A stretch of 64,000 nt of DNA from Polycladomyces zharkentensis (GTDB lineage Bacteria > Bacillota > Bacilli > Thermoactinomycetales > JIR-001). Below, piece by piece: positions 17,634 through 27,334 of this stretch. Positions within the stretch are counted from its first letter, which is position 1, and each line of letters begins with the position of its first letter. The translations under genes and the position numbers were made by a program. Under the pieces are notes generated by a model that saw only the letters and a program-made list of their open reading frames with translations, searched no databases and had not been told where the DNA came from. The stretch lies in NCBI RefSeq assembly GCF_016938855.1, contig NZ_JAFHAP010000008.1:434280-498279 (forward strand). The letters are read 5' to 3'.

Positions 17634-19163
17634 TCAGGTATCGTGCGCGGAATTCGCCAACTCAGAATCCGATTGAAGTGAATGGTGCATCTTCAGGAGC
17701 CGGACAAACCTTTCGTAAGCCGCATCCCATCCTTCCCGCTGCGAGGTCGGTCGGTAGACCTTCTTCTCGAAGGAACGATCCACCAACGCGGGAATATCTG
17801 AGATACCGGAAAGTTCGTTGGACGCGATCAATTGCGCGCATAGGTTTCCAATCACCGTCGCTTCGACAGGCCCCGCGATCACGATCCGGTTCGTTGCATC
17901 CGCCGTCCACTGGCATAAGACAGTGTTTTTTACACCGCCTCCGACAATGTGAATGATTGGCAAGGATTTCCCCGTGATCTCCTCAAGCCGCTCAATCACC
18001 CAGCGGTACTTCAAAGCCAAGCTTTCCAAGACGGCGCGGCTGATCTCACCAGGACTATCCGGAACAGGTTGACCTGTTCGTCTGCTGTAATCCTGAATGG
18101 CTGCAATCATATCCTCCGGCGCCAGAAAATCAACCGCATCCGGATCAAACAGCGTCTTCAGCGCAGGCGCTTCTTTTGCGGCCTGCATCAAATCGACAAA
18201 ATCGCAGTTCACTCCCGACCGGAGGAACATACGCCGAACTTCCTGCAGAATCCACAAACCCATCACATTTTTTAACAGTCGGTACACTCCGCCGACGCCG
18301 CCTTCGTTTGTGAAGTTATGAATCCTCGTCAAATCCGTGATGATCGGTTCGTTCGACAAAACGCCGACCAAAGACCATGTACCGCTTGAGATGTACACAA
18401 AGTCATCCGTCTCATACGGAACGGCAAGCACCGCTGATGCGGTGTCGTGCTCACCAACATTGACCACGTCCATTCTCCCTGCAGCCGTTCCGGTCACCAG
18501 TTTCTTGCGGACGGACCCCAGCTTCCGTAAGGGTGGAACGACCGGTAAGAACAGATCTTTTGGAAGACCCAGTCTGTCGATCAGATCATACGCCCACGTC
18601 CCGAGTCTGGGATTGAAGAGCTGCGTGGTCGTGGCATTCGTGAACTCGCTGGCCATCTCCCCCGTTAAAAAGTAGTTGATGAGATCCGGAAAGAGCAGCA
18701 GGTGACGGCTGCGTTCCAGGAGTTCAGGACGATGGAGGCAGAGATACTTCAATTGAAAAACGGTATTGATCTGAAGTATTTGAATCCCGGTCTGTTCGTA
18801 CAGCGATTTCGCGGGAACCCGGGCGAAAACTTCGTCGAGCACTGAACCGTGCTGGGGATTACGATAGTGACGCGGATTGGCAACCAGCTCGCCGTATTCG
18901 TCGATAAGACCAAAATCAACACCCCACGTATCCACGCCAACGGTTGAAGGGATCAGCCCCTCGCTGCAGGCCTTGACGAGGCTCTCCTGAATCTCGCTGA
19001 ACAAGTTCAGAAAATCCCAGTACAGCGTGTCACCAAGCCCGACAGGATGGTTCTGGAAACGTTTGATCTCACGCAGGAAAAGCCGTTCCCCGTCGTACTC
19101 GCCGATGACGGTACGCCCGTTGCTCGCACCCAGGTCCACCGCGAATCCGCGCCAAATGGCCAT
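17634..19163 (-). CDS. rhaB: Rhamnulokinase
   Basis: 509-residue FGGY-family sugar kinase that phosphorylates L-rhamnulose. ATPase fold signatures include the N-terminal AVDLGASNGRTVIGEY, DTWGVDFGLID, EHDTASAVLA near 240, SSGTWSL, and the adenosine motif HIVGGGVKN near 420. The ATG at 19163 lies six bases after AGGGTGGTGA and five bases after the isomerase stop; the frame extends to a GTG at 19175 without a better site. Confidence 0.94.
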   Translation of the reverse strand: MAIWRGFAVDLGASNGRTVIGEYDGERLFLREIKRFQNHPVGLGDTLYWDFLNLFSEIQESLVKACSEGLIPSTVGVDTWGVDFGLIDEYGELVANPRHYRNPQHGSVLDEVFARVPAKSLYEQTGIQILQINTVFQLKYLCLHRPELLERSRHLLLFPDLINYFLTGEMASEFTNATTTQLFNPRLGTWAYDLIDRLGLPKDLFLPVVPPLRKLGSVRKKLVTGTAAGRMDVVNVGEHDTASAVLAVPYETDDFVYISSGTWSLVGVLSNEPIITDLTRIHNFTNEGGVGGVYRLLKNVMGLWILQEVRRMFLRSGVNCDFVDLMQAAKEAPALKTLFDPDAVDFLAPEDMIAAIQDYSRRTGQPVPDSPGEISRAVLESLALKYRWVIERLEEITGKSLPIIHIVGGGVKNTVLCQWTADATNRIVIAGPVEATVIGNLCAQLIASNELSGISDIPALVDRSFEKKVYRPTSQREGWDAAYERFVRLLKMHHSLQSDSELANSAHDT

Positions 19164-19168
19164 TTTCG

Positions 19169-20386
19169 TCACCACCCTTGGCCGCCGATACCGCGCTCCA
19201 GGATCTTTTTCGGATACTCACTCTGCAAGTACGCGGCCAGCGGATCTTGCGGCAACCCCATCTCTTCCCGTACGAGAGCAAGCAGCGGTCGCACATCCGT
19301 TTCAAAGGCGTCCTTCAGGATCGACTCGGCGCGAATGACATCCCCCTCTTCTTGTGCTTTTCTCAATGCATCCCGCTGCACAAGCAACGCTTTGGCAAAG
19401 GCCGTTTGAATGTTGACAACGGATTTGATCATCGCGGGAATTTTGCTCTCAATGCTGTGGCATTGGTCGATCATGTACGAGATGTTTCGGGCGCACTCGG
19501 CTGTCGCCGGGTCGTTTTCCCCGTCTATCAGCTCGTTACAGATCAAAAACAGCTCGTACGGATCAATGGTGCCGACCATAAGATCATCATCCGCATATTT
19601 GCGGTTGTTGAAATGGAAACCCCCGAGTTTCCCTTCGTCCAAAAGAAGGGCGACAATGTGGGGGATGTTCGTCCCTTGCGGATGATGGCCCAAGTCGACC
19701 AGGACCTGCGCCCGTTCACCGAGCTTTAAGCAATAGTGATAAGACATGCCCCAGTCCGCGAGATCCGTGTGATAGAAGGCCGGCTCGAAGAATTTGTACT
19801 CTATCAACATCCTCGCGTTCTCCGGAAGCGCCTCGTAAGTTTGGGATAACGCCTCGAGCATATAGCGCTTCCGCTTGCGGATGTGGTCTTGTCCGGGGTA
19901 GTTGGTCCCGTCAGCAAACCATAGACTGAGCACATCCGACCCGACCAACTTCATGATCTCCACGCATTCGAGAATGTGTGAAATCGCTTTCTTGCGAACT
20001 TCTTCACGAGGATGACAGACACTCCCCAACGCAAAGTCGTCATCCTGAAACAGATTTGGATTTACCGCACCAATCTCAAGTCCCAACTCGTTTGCGTAAC
20101 TTTTTAAGTGAAGGTAGTCATCCACTTGATCCCACGGAATGTGGATCGCAACCTTTGGACAGATTCCGGTCAAGCGATGAACTTCCGCAGCGTCTTCCAG
20201 TTTCTCATACGGATTGCGCGGAACCCCGACCTGTTTGTATACCTTGAAGCGAGTCCCACAATCAGCGTATCCCCAGGAGGGTGTTTCGATCACTAAGTTC
20301 TTGAGCCGGTTTTTCACGGTCTCAACGGAGATACCCTTATCTTCATGCACTTTGACCCACAACTCAATTTCGGCTTGGGATACCAC
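19169..20386 (-). CDS. rhaI: L-rhamnose isomerase, Gram-positive RhaI type
   Basis: 405-residue TIM-barrel isomerase converting L-rhamnose to L-rhamnulose. It belongs to the xylose-isomerase-like RhaI subtype and not to the E. coli RhaA subtype: metal and substrate residues occur in IEYKFFEPAFYHTD near 207-220, LVDLGHHPQGTN near 239-250 and GGFHFNNRKYADDD near 262-275. Start is GTG at 20386, with GAGGAGG 9 bases upstream. First intact enzyme gene of the cluster, directly downstream of the broken ASRT gene. Confidence 0.92.
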   Translation of the reverse strand: MVSQAEIELWVKVHEDKGISVETVKNRLKNLVIETPSWGYADCGTRFKVYKQVGVPRNPYEKLEDAAEVHRLTGICPKVAIHIPWDQVDDYLHLKSYANELGLEIGAVNPNLFQDDDFALGSVCHPREEVRKKAISHILECVEIMKLVGSDVLSLWFADGTNYPGQDHIRKRKRYMLEALSQTYEALPENARMLIEYKFFEPAFYHTDLADWGMSYHYCLKLGERAQVLVDLGHHPQGTNIPHIVALLLDEGKLGGFHFNNRKYADDDLMVGTIDPYELFLICNELIDGENDPATAECARNISYMIDQCHSIESKIPAMIKSVVNIQTAFAKALLVQRDALRKAQEEGDVIRAESILKDAFETDVRPLLALVREEMGLPQDPLAAYLQSEYPKKILERGIGGQGW

Positions 20387-20405
20387 GATTGCCCCTCCTC
20401 AACCG

Positions 20406-20771
20406 CTAGTCAAAATAAGGGATGGTTGTTATAAGCGTAAAGTTGGGTTGCGTGACGTCCAACCGACTATATTGCACAATCACGTCCTGGCTGGATTCCA
20501 GCTCAATCTAGTACGGCACGTCCCGTGGAAGTACAGTTCCCCCTAATTGTTCGGGCTGATCGAGGCGGATGTGTTTACACCGTTTCGCCGGAATCGAAAC
20601 CTGTACACCGTGGATCGGATCACGATCTTCAAAGTAAAAATGGAACGTCAACTCGGCTGTTTCTTCGGAACAGTTCAGTACACAAACTGATTCATGACTC
20701 TCCCACTTTTCTCCCTGTCCCGTACTTGGCAAGAACGCGTCAGGGATGTACCAGCGCTTGGCACCTGCCAC
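20406..20771 (-). pseudogene. ASRT-family (sensory-rhodopsin-transducer-like) gene interrupted by an in-frame amber codon
   Basis: The first part encodes about 87 residues that match the ASRT family: AKRWYIPDAFLP, then SHESVCVLN, then FYFEDRDPI and the KHIRLDQPEQLG ... LPRDVPY region. A TAG at 20508-20510 then stops translation. The same frame continues for 33 more codons beginning IELESSQDVIVQYSRLD, the expected C-terminal strand region, to a second TAG at 20406. The family is about 125 aa, so this is a single nonsense change in a gene otherwise intact. A GTG start at 20771 has GAGGTGG seven bases upstream. ASRT relatives have been proposed to bind small sugar-like ligands; position at the head of the rhamnose operon fits that idea. 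Confidence 0.75.
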
Positions 20772-21252
20772 ATACACCCACCTCAATTTTTATATGAACA
20801 CCTGATGTAAGAGCAATTTTGTCACGCTTTCACGCTCAACCATGTTTGTGCCTGTATTGGGTATGTTGCCAATCACGGCACTTATAGCTTGTTTTGGCTT
20901 CCATCAAGCATGAATTCCCATCTTAAGTCCACGAAAGTTTCCACCATCTCCACACGAAACCAGTATCGCCATGCCTTCAGATCACGCAACCGCTTTCAAA
21001 CAAATCAAGAACAGTCAAGTTCTTCACAGACAATATCTACTGCCCGCGTAGCCTGTGCGATATTCCATCGTCACATTTCTGCCAACCATCAGGGAGCAGC
21101 TTATTTTCATCCATATCCGCAGCCTTATAGGCACCTGATCTTATTTGTTTATCTTGCTTTCAGATGAATTGGATATTTTGTTTTATTTTGTTTATTTGCT
21201 TTTTGTTTGTTTTCTCGCTATTAAAATATCTCATCCTTATCCTCCAGTCAAC

Positions 21253-21268
21253 ATGAAACGGCTTTCAT
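21253..21268. promoter_or_regulatory. Candidate CcpA/cre site upstream of the rhamnose cluster
   Basis: ATGAAACGGCTTTCAT has perfect ATGAAA/TTTCAT arms and differs from the catabolite-response consensus by one central base. It lies in the AT-rich leader (20787-21360) about 480 bases before the ASRT start; no other gene is recognised in that leader. It would give glucose repression of rhamnose use. Confidence 0.4.
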
Positions 21269-21379
21269 TTTTCATAAACAGCCATGATATCGCCCGATAA
21301 ATCGGACAATTTCAGTTCGTAAATCCATTTTTCTGTGTTTTCTTTTGTTTTGTTCTGTTTTTAACCCTGTTTTCCTCAA

Positions 21380-21535
21380 GCAGGCACCCTGATGCGACAG
21401 AACGCATGGATCTAAGCTGTTACCACCATCCCAACACGGTGCCCCTCCGATACGTTCGTCATCTCATCGATGACAATCGCCCCTGTCCCTGCAAACATCA
21501 GAAAATACGTACCCATGAATTCTGCAACCATTTCC
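21380..21535 (-). pseudogene. Aquaporin (MIP family) relic
   Basis: The minus strand encodes AEFMGTYFLMFAGTGAIVID, the hallmark first membrane segment of MIP channels, followed by VGMVVTA, then a TAG, then IHAFCRIRVPA and a TGA. The second piece aligns in frame with the expected AFGHISGAHLNPA loop, in mutated form. Everything beyond is missing. Only the first ~55 codons of a ~220-codon gene persist, so the gene is dead. Confidence 0.7.
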
Positions 21536-21589
21536 TGTGCATGAACGTCATGATCCGCACGTCACCCTTATCCCTTCCTCTAAGTCATC

Positions 21590-21862
21590 CATCTCCTAAG
21601 CATGTCCAGTAAACGGGACAACAAACTTTGCATGAAAGGAAAATCGGGTCCAGTCCAATGAGTTAAACCCCACTGTCCCTGACACGTTCTTTGACCAGAC
21701 CGGCGTTTTTCAAATTGGCTCATATGCTGGACACGGCGGGAAGGCTCATTTTCAGGTTCTCGACCAACCCGCAAATGATCAACTCCACTTCCTTCAGCAG
21801 TGCCCATATCCTTATCGGCTCTCCCCATGCTTTGTGACATGCGGTGAGCAGATGTATGTCCA
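21590..21862 (-). pseudogene. ArsR/SmtB-family repressor relic
   Basis: One minus-strand frame reads GEPIRIWALLKEVEL, ICGLVENLKMSLPAVSSI, stop, ANLKNAGLVKERVRDSGV, stop, LIGLDP; another frame supplies DFPFMQSLLSRLLDMLR. Together these match the whole winged helix of an ArsR repressor, with two in-frame stops and one frameshift. A 10-bp palindrome ATCATATGAT at 21885-21894 lies just upstream. The aquaporin relic follows directly, a pairing known from some ars operons. Confidence 0.7.
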
Positions 21863-21905
21863 AGCATCAGCCCATTGATGTATGATCATATGATGATATT
21901 TTGTC

Positions 21906-21949
21906 AAAAAACAACCCCGCCACATCGGGAACGATGTGCGGGGATTGTT
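21906..21949 (-). terminator. Terminator after scpB
   Basis: ACCCCGC-CACATCG and CGATGTG-CGGGG arms make a long hairpin. The minus strand continues TTGTTTTTTG. Confidence 0.8.
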
Positions 21950-22585
21950 TCACCCTTCTTTCTCCATCTGATCCTCTTCGGTCGAGATTGCCGTCTCCGA
22001 CACAGCATCACGGTCCACACCCAAGCGCCTGTACAATTCCTTTCGTTCTGCCTCCCATTCTGCCCAGTCGAAAATCGTATCGGGCATGGGCAGTTCGTCC
22101 AAACTCTTCAACCCGAAGTAGTCCAAAAACTCGCGTGTGGTTCCGTACAGGATGGGACGGCCCAATCCTTCGGCACGTCCCACTTCCTTCACCAATCCTT
22201 TGCGCACGAGGGATTGGATGGTACGTTCGCTTTTAACGCCCCGCACTTCCTCCACTTCCATGCGCGTGATCGGCTGACGGTAGGCGATGATCGCCAACGT
22301 TTCCAAAGCCGCACGGGACAAAACAGACCGATTGGGCGCCTGGGCCAGTTTTTCGAAATACGGGCTGTGTTCCGGCAAGGTGGTCATCTGGTATACCTGT
22401 GCCACTTCGACGATCTGCACACCACGGCCCGCCTGCCGCCATTCCTCTTGCATCTCGCGAATCGTTTCCCGAACGGTGCGGACATCGGTTTCCAGATACT
22501 CGGCAATCTCTTTGGGATGCAAACCCTCCTCACCGGCGGCAAACAGCAACCCTTCAATGATCGCTTTCCTCTCCCGCGGTTCCAA
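21950..22585 (-). CDS. scpB: Segregation and condensation protein B
   Basis: 211-residue dimeric winged-helix (kite) subunit of the Smc-ScpAB condensin that organises the chromosome. Signatures are the two winged-helix blocks, including [24 protein letters not shown] near 93-116 and [23 protein letters not shown] near 137-159. The start is TTG at 22585, 10 bases after GGGGGG, and overlaps the scpA end by 32 bases. Confidence 0.96.
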   Translation of the reverse strand: MEPRERKAIIEGLLFAAGEEGLHPKEIAEYLETDVRTVRETIREMQEEWRQAGRGVQIVEVAQVYQMTTLPEHSPYFEKLAQAPNRSVLSRAALETLAIIAYRQPITRMEVEEVRGVKSERTIQSLVRKGLVKEVGRAEGLGRPILYGTTREFLDYFGLKSLDELPMPDTIFDWAEWEAERKELYRRLGVDRDAVSETAISTEEDQMEKEG

Positions 22586-23345
22586 GCGACTGATCCCCCC
22601 TCACATCTGCCGCGACAATCCACAAATCGTCAAACAGTCGTTCCTGTCGGCAAATGATGCGTTTGGCCTTCATCAGCTCCAAGATCGCCAAAAACGTGGT
22701 GACGATCCATTCCCGGGTGATACGACCGCGTTCCACCAGACGGGAAAAGCGAACAGCCCCTCCCTCGGTGCGCAACCGTTCGATGATCTCGCTGATGCGG
22801 TCGCCGATCGAAATCTCCTCCCGCGAGACCCGGGCCACTTGTTGCGATTCTTTTTGCTGGCGGAGTACGTCCACGAAAAACTGCAACAAATCGTCCGGTC
22901 GGATTCCTTCCAGCGGATTCCGTTCCCGTGCATACGGCGTGAGATCCATCGGGGGACGGGAGTAGACCAGGCTGCGGCTGGATTCGTGTTCCCGCAACAC
23001 GTCGGCCAGCTTTTTGTACTTCTTGTACTCCAACAGCCGCTCGATCAACGCTTCACGCGGGTCGGCCTCTTCCTCCCACTCGGCATATTCGTCCAATTCC
23101 ATCTCCGTTGGTTCCTGCCGCGGCAACAACATTTTGCTTTTGATGGCCAGCAATGTGGCCGCCATCACCAGGAACTCGCTGGCGATCTCCATCTCCCATT
23201 CCTGCATCGCTGATAAGTATTCCATGTACTGATCGGTAATCCGCGCGATCGGTACCTCGTAGATGTCCACCTCGGCCCGTTCGATCAGATGGAGCAACAG
23301 ATCCAACGGTCCCTCAAACGTGTCCAGTTTGATTTTGACGTCCAC
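22554..23345 (-). CDS. scpA: Segregation and condensation protein A (kleisin)
   Basis: 263-residue kleisin that bridges the Smc heads. The N-terminal signature [20 protein letters not shown] occupies residues 9-28, and the C-terminal winged helix is near 190-245. An acidic patch ([14 protein letters not shown]) lies in the linker. Start is GTG 23345 with GGGAGG 9 bases upstream. It lies 27 bases after ribH; placement of scpAB just after the rib genes is common in Bacillales. Confidence 0.96.
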   Translation of the reverse strand: MDVKIKLDTFEGPLDLLLHLIERAEVDIYEVPIARITDQYMEYLSAMQEWEMEIASEFLVMAATLLAIKSKMLLPRQEPTEMELDEYAEWEEEADPREALIERLLEYKKYKKLADVLREHESSRSLVYSRPPMDLTPYARERNPLEGIRPDDLLQFFVDVLRQQKESQQVARVSREEISIGDRISEIIERLRTEGGAVRFSRLVERGRITREWIVTTFLAILELMKAKRIICRQERLFDDLWIVAADVRGDQSLGTAGEESDH

Positions 23346-23372
23346 ATGCGCTTCCTCCCGGACGTCCGCCGA

Positions 23373-23840
23373 TCAGCCTCGGAGTTCCCGCTGCAGATTG
23401 GCCATCTCAATCGCCGCGGTCGCCGCTTCCCAGCCTTTGTTTCCGGCTTTGGTACCGGCCCGTTCGATCGCCTGCTCGATGGTGTCCACGGTGATGACGC
23501 CGAAAATCACCGGCAAACCATGTTTCAAAGCGGCTTGAGAAACGCCCTTGGCCACCTCATTGCACACGTAATCAAAGTGAGGCGTCGCCCCGCGGATGAC
23601 CGTCCCCAACGCGATCACCGCGTCGTATTTACCCGAAGCCGCCATCTGATCGGCGATCAAAGGAATTTCAAACGCACCCGGCACCCAGGCCACTTCGATG
23701 TCCGCCTCATTTGCACCGTGCCGAATAAGGGCATCCTGCGCACCGCCCAAAAGCTTGCTGGTGATAAACTCATTGAACCGGCTCACCACGATACCGATAC
23801 GAAGACCTTGCGCCACCAATTTTCCCTCGTACACTTTTGC
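23373..23840 (-). CDS. ribH: 6,7-dimethyl-8-ribityllumazine synthase
   Basis: 155-residue lumazine synthase, penultimate step of riboflavin synthesis; assembles as an icosahedral capsid in Bacillus. Motifs: [15 protein letters not shown] near 21-35, [10 protein letters not shown] near 53-62 and [17 protein letters not shown] with the catalytic His near 88. The GTG at 23840 has AAAGGAGC upstream; an ATG at 23864 precedes the ribosome site itself and is rejected. Confidence 0.97.
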   Translation of the reverse strand, partial: AKVYEGKLVAQGLRIGIVVSRFNEFITSKLLGGAQDALIRHGANEADIEVAWVPGAFEIPLIADQMAASGKYDAVIALGTVIRGATPHFDYVCNEVAKGVSQAALKHGLPVIFGVITVDTIEQAIERAGTKAGNKGWEAATAAIEMANLQRELRG

Positions 23841-23866
23841 CACGATCCGTGCTCCTTTCTTCATTG

Positions 23867-25066
23867 TTACAGATTGAGCATATGTCCCATTTTGTTTTTC
23901 TTGGTCAACAGATACCGTTCATTGGATTCATTGGGCGGGATCTGGATCGGCACCACTTCGACCACTTCCAGCCCGTACCCCTTCAAACCGGTGATTTTGC
24001 GCGGGTTGTTGGTCATCAAACGCATCTTGCGCACACCCAGGTCTCGCAAAATTTGTGCACCGATCCCGTAATCGCGCAGATCGGGGCGGAAACCGAGTTT
24101 CAAGTTGGCTTCCACCGTATCCAGTCCCTGTTCCTGCAATTTGTAGGCTTTTAACTTGTTCAACAGTCCGATGCCCCGACCCTCTTGTCGCATGTAGAGC
24201 AATACGCCCGATCCCTCATCGTTGATCCGCTTCAACGCTGCATGCAGCTGGGGACCGCAGTCACAGCGGTGCGAACCGAACACGTCACCGGTCAGGCATT
24301 CGGAGTGCACCCGGACCAGCACCGGTTTGTCCGGATCAATCTCTCCCTTGACCAATGCGACATGTTCCCGGTCGTCCACTTCATTGGTGTAGCCGATGGC
24401 CGTGAATTCGCCAAACTCCGTCGGCATTCTCGTCGCGACAACGCGTTCGACCAGTTTGTCTTTGCGGTTGCGGTACTGAATCAAATCCTGAATCGTGATG
24501 ATCTTCAAATCGTGTTGCTTGGCGATCTCCATCAGGTCGGGCACGCGGGCCATCGTACCGTCTTCCTTGATCACTTCACAGATGACACCTGCCGGATATG
24601 CCCCGCACATCCGTGCCAAGTCAACAGCCGCTTCCGTGTGGCCGGCCCGACGCAACACCCCGCCCTTTTTGGCGATCAGCGGAAAGATGTGACCCGGACG
24701 ACGGAAATCTTCAGGGCGCGTCTTCGGATCGATCAAGGCCCGAATGGTGGCCGACCGCTCATGAGCGGATATGCCGGTCGTGCAGCTGACGTGATCGACG
24801 GACACCGTAAACGCCGTTCCATGCGTATCGGTGTTGTGGTGCACCATCGGCGGCAGGTCCAACTCCTGCGCCCGTTCCTCGGTGATGGGCACACACACCA
24901 GCCCACGCCCATACTTGATCATGAAATTGATCACTTCCGGCGTGGCCTTTTCCGCCAGCGCCACGAAATCCCCTTCGTTTTCGCGGTCTTCGTCGTCCAC
25001 CACAATGATGACATTTCCTTGCATCAATTCGTAAATGGCTTCCTCAATCGGGTCGAAGGAATACAT
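23867..25066 (-). CDS. ribBA: Bifunctional DHBP synthase / GTP cyclohydrolase II
   Basis: 399 residues. The RibB half (1-200) makes 3,4-dihydroxy-2-butanone 4-phosphate, with [10 protein letters not shown] at the metal and substrate loop. The RibA half opens GTP, with the zinc ligands in [15 protein letters not shown] near 253-267 and [10 protein letters not shown]. The ATG at 25066 has GGAGGCGGGGGAG upstream. A 340-base non-coding gap separates it from ribE. Confidence 0.97.
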   Translation of the reverse strand: MYSFDPIEEAIYELMQGNVIIVVDDEDRENEGDFVALAEKATPEVINFMIKYGRGLVCVPITEERAQELDLPPMVHHNTDTHGTAFTVSVDHVSCTTGISAHERSATIRALIDPKTRPEDFRRPGHIFPLIAKKGGVLRRAGHTEAAVDLARMCGAYPAGVICEVIKEDGTMARVPDLMEIAKQHDLKIITIQDLIQYRNRKDKLVERVVATRMPTEFGEFTAIGYTNEVDDREHVALVKGEIDPDKPVLVRVHSECLTGDVFGSHRCDCGPQLHAALKRINDEGSGVLLYMRQEGRGIGLLNKLKAYKLQEQGLDTVEANLKLGFRPDLRDYGIGAQILRDLGVRKMRLMTNNPRKITGLKGYGLEVVEVVPIQIPPNESNERYLLTKKNKMGHMLNL

Positions 25067-25177
25067 CTCCCCCGCCTCCTTTCGCACATGTTCAACCGCC
25101 GGGCGGTTTGATCCATCCCTTGGGAATACGTTGCCCATTGTCCATTGACCAGGGTGTGTCTGGTGAATACTGCACAC

Positions 25178-25350
25178 ATTGCTTTCCGGTGCTTACCGGC
25201 TCGCTCCATCTGCCCTGCGGGGAAGCAGATGATGGCCGCTACAATCCGGTCAGCACAGTTCGCAGGCAAAATATGCTTTGTCTTGAGGAAATGGCCCGCG
25301 ATTTCAATCCAGCGCTCCCCGAGTCTTCGTTTGCCTGGCAAAACATCGCT
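25178..25350 (+). repeat. Interspersed intergenic repeat, copy D (within the rib operon)
   Basis: Lies in the 343-base gap between ribE and ribBA. Relative to copy A it keeps CGCTCCATCTGC, GGAAGCAG, GGCCGCT, GAAATGGCCCGCGA, GCGCTCCCCGAGTCTTCGTT and GCCTGGC, but diverges after that. No supported gene is present in the gap. Confidence 0.7.
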
Positions 25351-25409
25351 ACTTACAGCATGACCAGACACGCTCCAGACCTCTGTCCATTTCGCATCCT
25401 GTCAAACAA

Positions 25410-26051
25410 TCATGCGAATCCGTTTTGCCGGAGTGTCTCCAGCGTCAACCCTTCGTTCTCTTTTGTCTTGCCCAGCATTTTGGCGATATATTTGCCGATC
25501 ATATCACACTCGACATTGACCGGATCTCCCACTTTGGCCGCATGCAATTGGGTATGGGTCAAGGTATGGGGGATCACCGATACGGTGAAGAAATCTTTTC
25601 CCACATCCACCAACGTCAAACTGATCCCGTTAACCGCAACAGACCCCTTTTCCACCATAAACCGAGTCAGTTCCGACGGAACCGAAATGCGGAACAGCAC
25701 CGCATTTTCATAAGGCGTTCGATCTGTGATCGTACCGACGCCGTCCACGTGTCCCTGGACGAAATGACCACCCAACCGTTGTCCCGCGGCCAATGCGCGT
25801 TCCAGATTGACCGGTGAACCGACGGACAGGGAACCCAGGTTGGTTCGTTTCATCGTTTCCGGCATGACGTCGGCGGTAAAATAGTCCTCTCCGAAACGGG
25901 TCACAGTGAGACACACCCCATTGACGGCGATGCTGTCCCCCAATTGCACGCCTTCCAACACTTTGCGGCAGGCAATGGTGAGCTCCATCGCCATCCCCTG
26001 CCTGACCGCTTTCCGGATCGAACCCACTTCTTCGACAATCCCCGTAAACAA
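25410..26051 (-). CDS. ribE: Riboflavin synthase alpha subunit
   Basis: 213-residue enzyme that dismutates two lumazines into riboflavin. It has two homologous beta-barrel halves, each with an (A/V)VNG(V/I)(C/S)LT motif: VNGVCLTV near 46 and VNGISLTLV near 142, plus GHFVQGHVDGVG. The start is inferred to be TTG at 26051, because it follows AAAAGGAGGGATCCGG and gives the universal MFTGIVEE start; the longer frame to 26099 lacks a ribosome site. Confidence 0.95.
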   Translation of the reverse strand: MFTGIVEEVGSIRKAVRQGMAMELTIACRKVLEGVQLGDSIAVNGVCLTVTRFGEDYFTADVMPETMKRTNLGSLSVGSPVNLERALAAGQRLGGHFVQGHVDGVGTITDRTPYENAVLFRISVPSELTRFMVEKGSVAVNGISLTLVDVGKDFFTVSVIPHTLTHTQLHAAKVGDPVNVECDMIGKYIAKMLGKTKENEGLTLETLRQNGFA

Positions 26052-26065
26052 CCGGATCCCTCCTT

Positions 26066-27163
26066 TTATGACGGGAATACGGGATATCCGATCACGCACA
26101 AATCTTCTCCAAAGCGTTGCACTTCGAGATCCCGGAGGTGAATCGCCTCCGCCATCGTCTCCCGCTCTTCCCCTTCGACGGAAGTGGGACTGTTTTTCCC
26201 ACCTAACAGCTTGGGGGCAACAAATGCGATCACTTTGTCCACCAACCGTTCCCGCAACAATGCGGCGTTCAGCGTTCCGCCGCCTTCCACCAATACCGAC
26301 AGCACACCGTGTTCCCCCAAAACCTGCATCACGCGGTGCAAGTCGACACGTGGACCGGGTCCGGTGGATACGATTTTGACCCCTTTGGCACGCAATTGTT
26401 CCTCTTTTTCCGGGTCACCTTCGTCAGTACAAAACACCCACGTCGGTGCTTCCGTCACGTCCGCCACCGGTGTGTCCGTCGGTAGACGCAGACGGCTGTC
26501 GATCACCACCCGGATCGGGTTGTGGCCGCCTCCCGGCAATCGCGTGGTCAACCGCGGCTTATCTGCCAATACAGTGCCGACACCCACCATGATTGCATCA
26601 TGGATATGACGGAGTCTGTGCACCTCCGCCCGGGCGGCTTCTCCCGTCACCCACCGGCTGTGCCCGGTATGTGTCGCAATTTTGCCGTCCAGCGTCGTGG
26701 CCGTTTTCAATGTGACAAAGGGTCTGCCAGTCCGCCGGTGATGAAAATACGCTTCATTGAGCCGGAGGCATTCTGTCTCCAGTACGCCCATCACCACCCC
26801 GACGCCCGCTTCCTGCAAGCGTCGAATGCCGCTTCCCGCCACACGCGGATCAGGGTCCTTCGAACCGATCACGACCGTTTTCACTCCGGAGGCGATTACT
26901 TTTTCCGTACATGGAGGCGTGCGTCCATAATGATTGCATGGTTCCAGCGTGACATACAACGTGCTGCCGTGCGCTTCCGGGCCGGCCATGTCCAGCGCGT
27001 GCACTTCCGCATGCGGCGTGCCCGCACGCAAATGCGCCCCCATCCCGACCAGCCGGCCCTCCTTGACCGCCACCGCCCCCACCAGCGGATTGGGCGAGGT
27101 TTGCCCCTCGGCCGATCGCGCCAACTGCAACGCCAACCGCATCCATTTCTCATGGTGCTCCAT
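26066..27163 (-). CDS. ribD: Bifunctional riboflavin deaminase/reductase RibD
   Basis: 365 residues. The N-terminal deaminase domain has zinc ligands in PHAEVHA near 48 and EPCNHYGRTPPCT near 73-85. The C-terminal reductase (about 147-365) has LKTATTLDGKIAT and VEGGGTLN motifs. First gene of the rib operon, controlled by the FMN riboswitch upstream. ATG 27163 follows AAAGGAGACAGG. The frame extending to 27271 runs through the riboswitch leader and is not used. Confidence 0.96.
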   Translation of the reverse strand: MEHHEKWMRLALQLARSAEGQTSPNPLVGAVAVKEGRLVGMGAHLRAGTPHAEVHALDMAGPEAHGSTLYVTLEPCNHYGRTPPCTEKVIASGVKTVVIGSKDPDPRVAGSGIRRLQEAGVGVVMGVLETECLRLNEAYFHHRRTGRPFVTLKTATTLDGKIATHTGHSRWVTGEAARAEVHRLRHIHDAIMVGVGTVLADKPRLTTRLPGGGHNPIRVVIDSRLRLPTDTPVADVTEAPTWVFCTDEGDPEKEEQLRAKGVKIVSTGPGPRVDLHRVMQVLGEHGVLSVLVEGGGTLNAALLRERLVDKVIAFVAPKLLGGKNSPTSVEGEERETMAEAIHLRDLEVQRFGEDLCVIGYPVFPS

Positions 27164-27202
27164 ATCCTGTCTCCTTTGCTGTCGGGGATCACGACGGTAC
27201 AG

Positions 27203-27228
27203 AAAAAGCCCCGGGGTTCCGGGGCTTG
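27203..27228 (-). terminator. Attenuator terminator of the rib leader
   Basis: AAGCCCCGG-GGTT-CCGGGGCTT is a 9-bp hairpin followed by TTTTTC on the minus strand, between the riboswitch and ribD. Its position identifies it as the FMN-controlled transcription terminator. Confidence 0.85.
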
Positions 27229-27334
27229 TGAAAACATGAACAAGGATGACGCATAACAGTGTGCATAGCAAAACAAACCTTTCAGTGGAATTGGTTTATT
27301 TTCCCAATCCACAAAAAGGGTACACGCATCCCGT

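Noticed and set aside
25024-25371. 115-codon frame in the ribE-ribBA gap
   Set aside because: Consists of repeat copy D and overlaps the start of ribBA; no ribosome site.
27163-27271. N-terminal extension of RibD with a hydrophobic start
   Set aside because: It covers the attenuator hairpin and part of the leader; ATG 27163 has a strong ribosome site and the canonical start.
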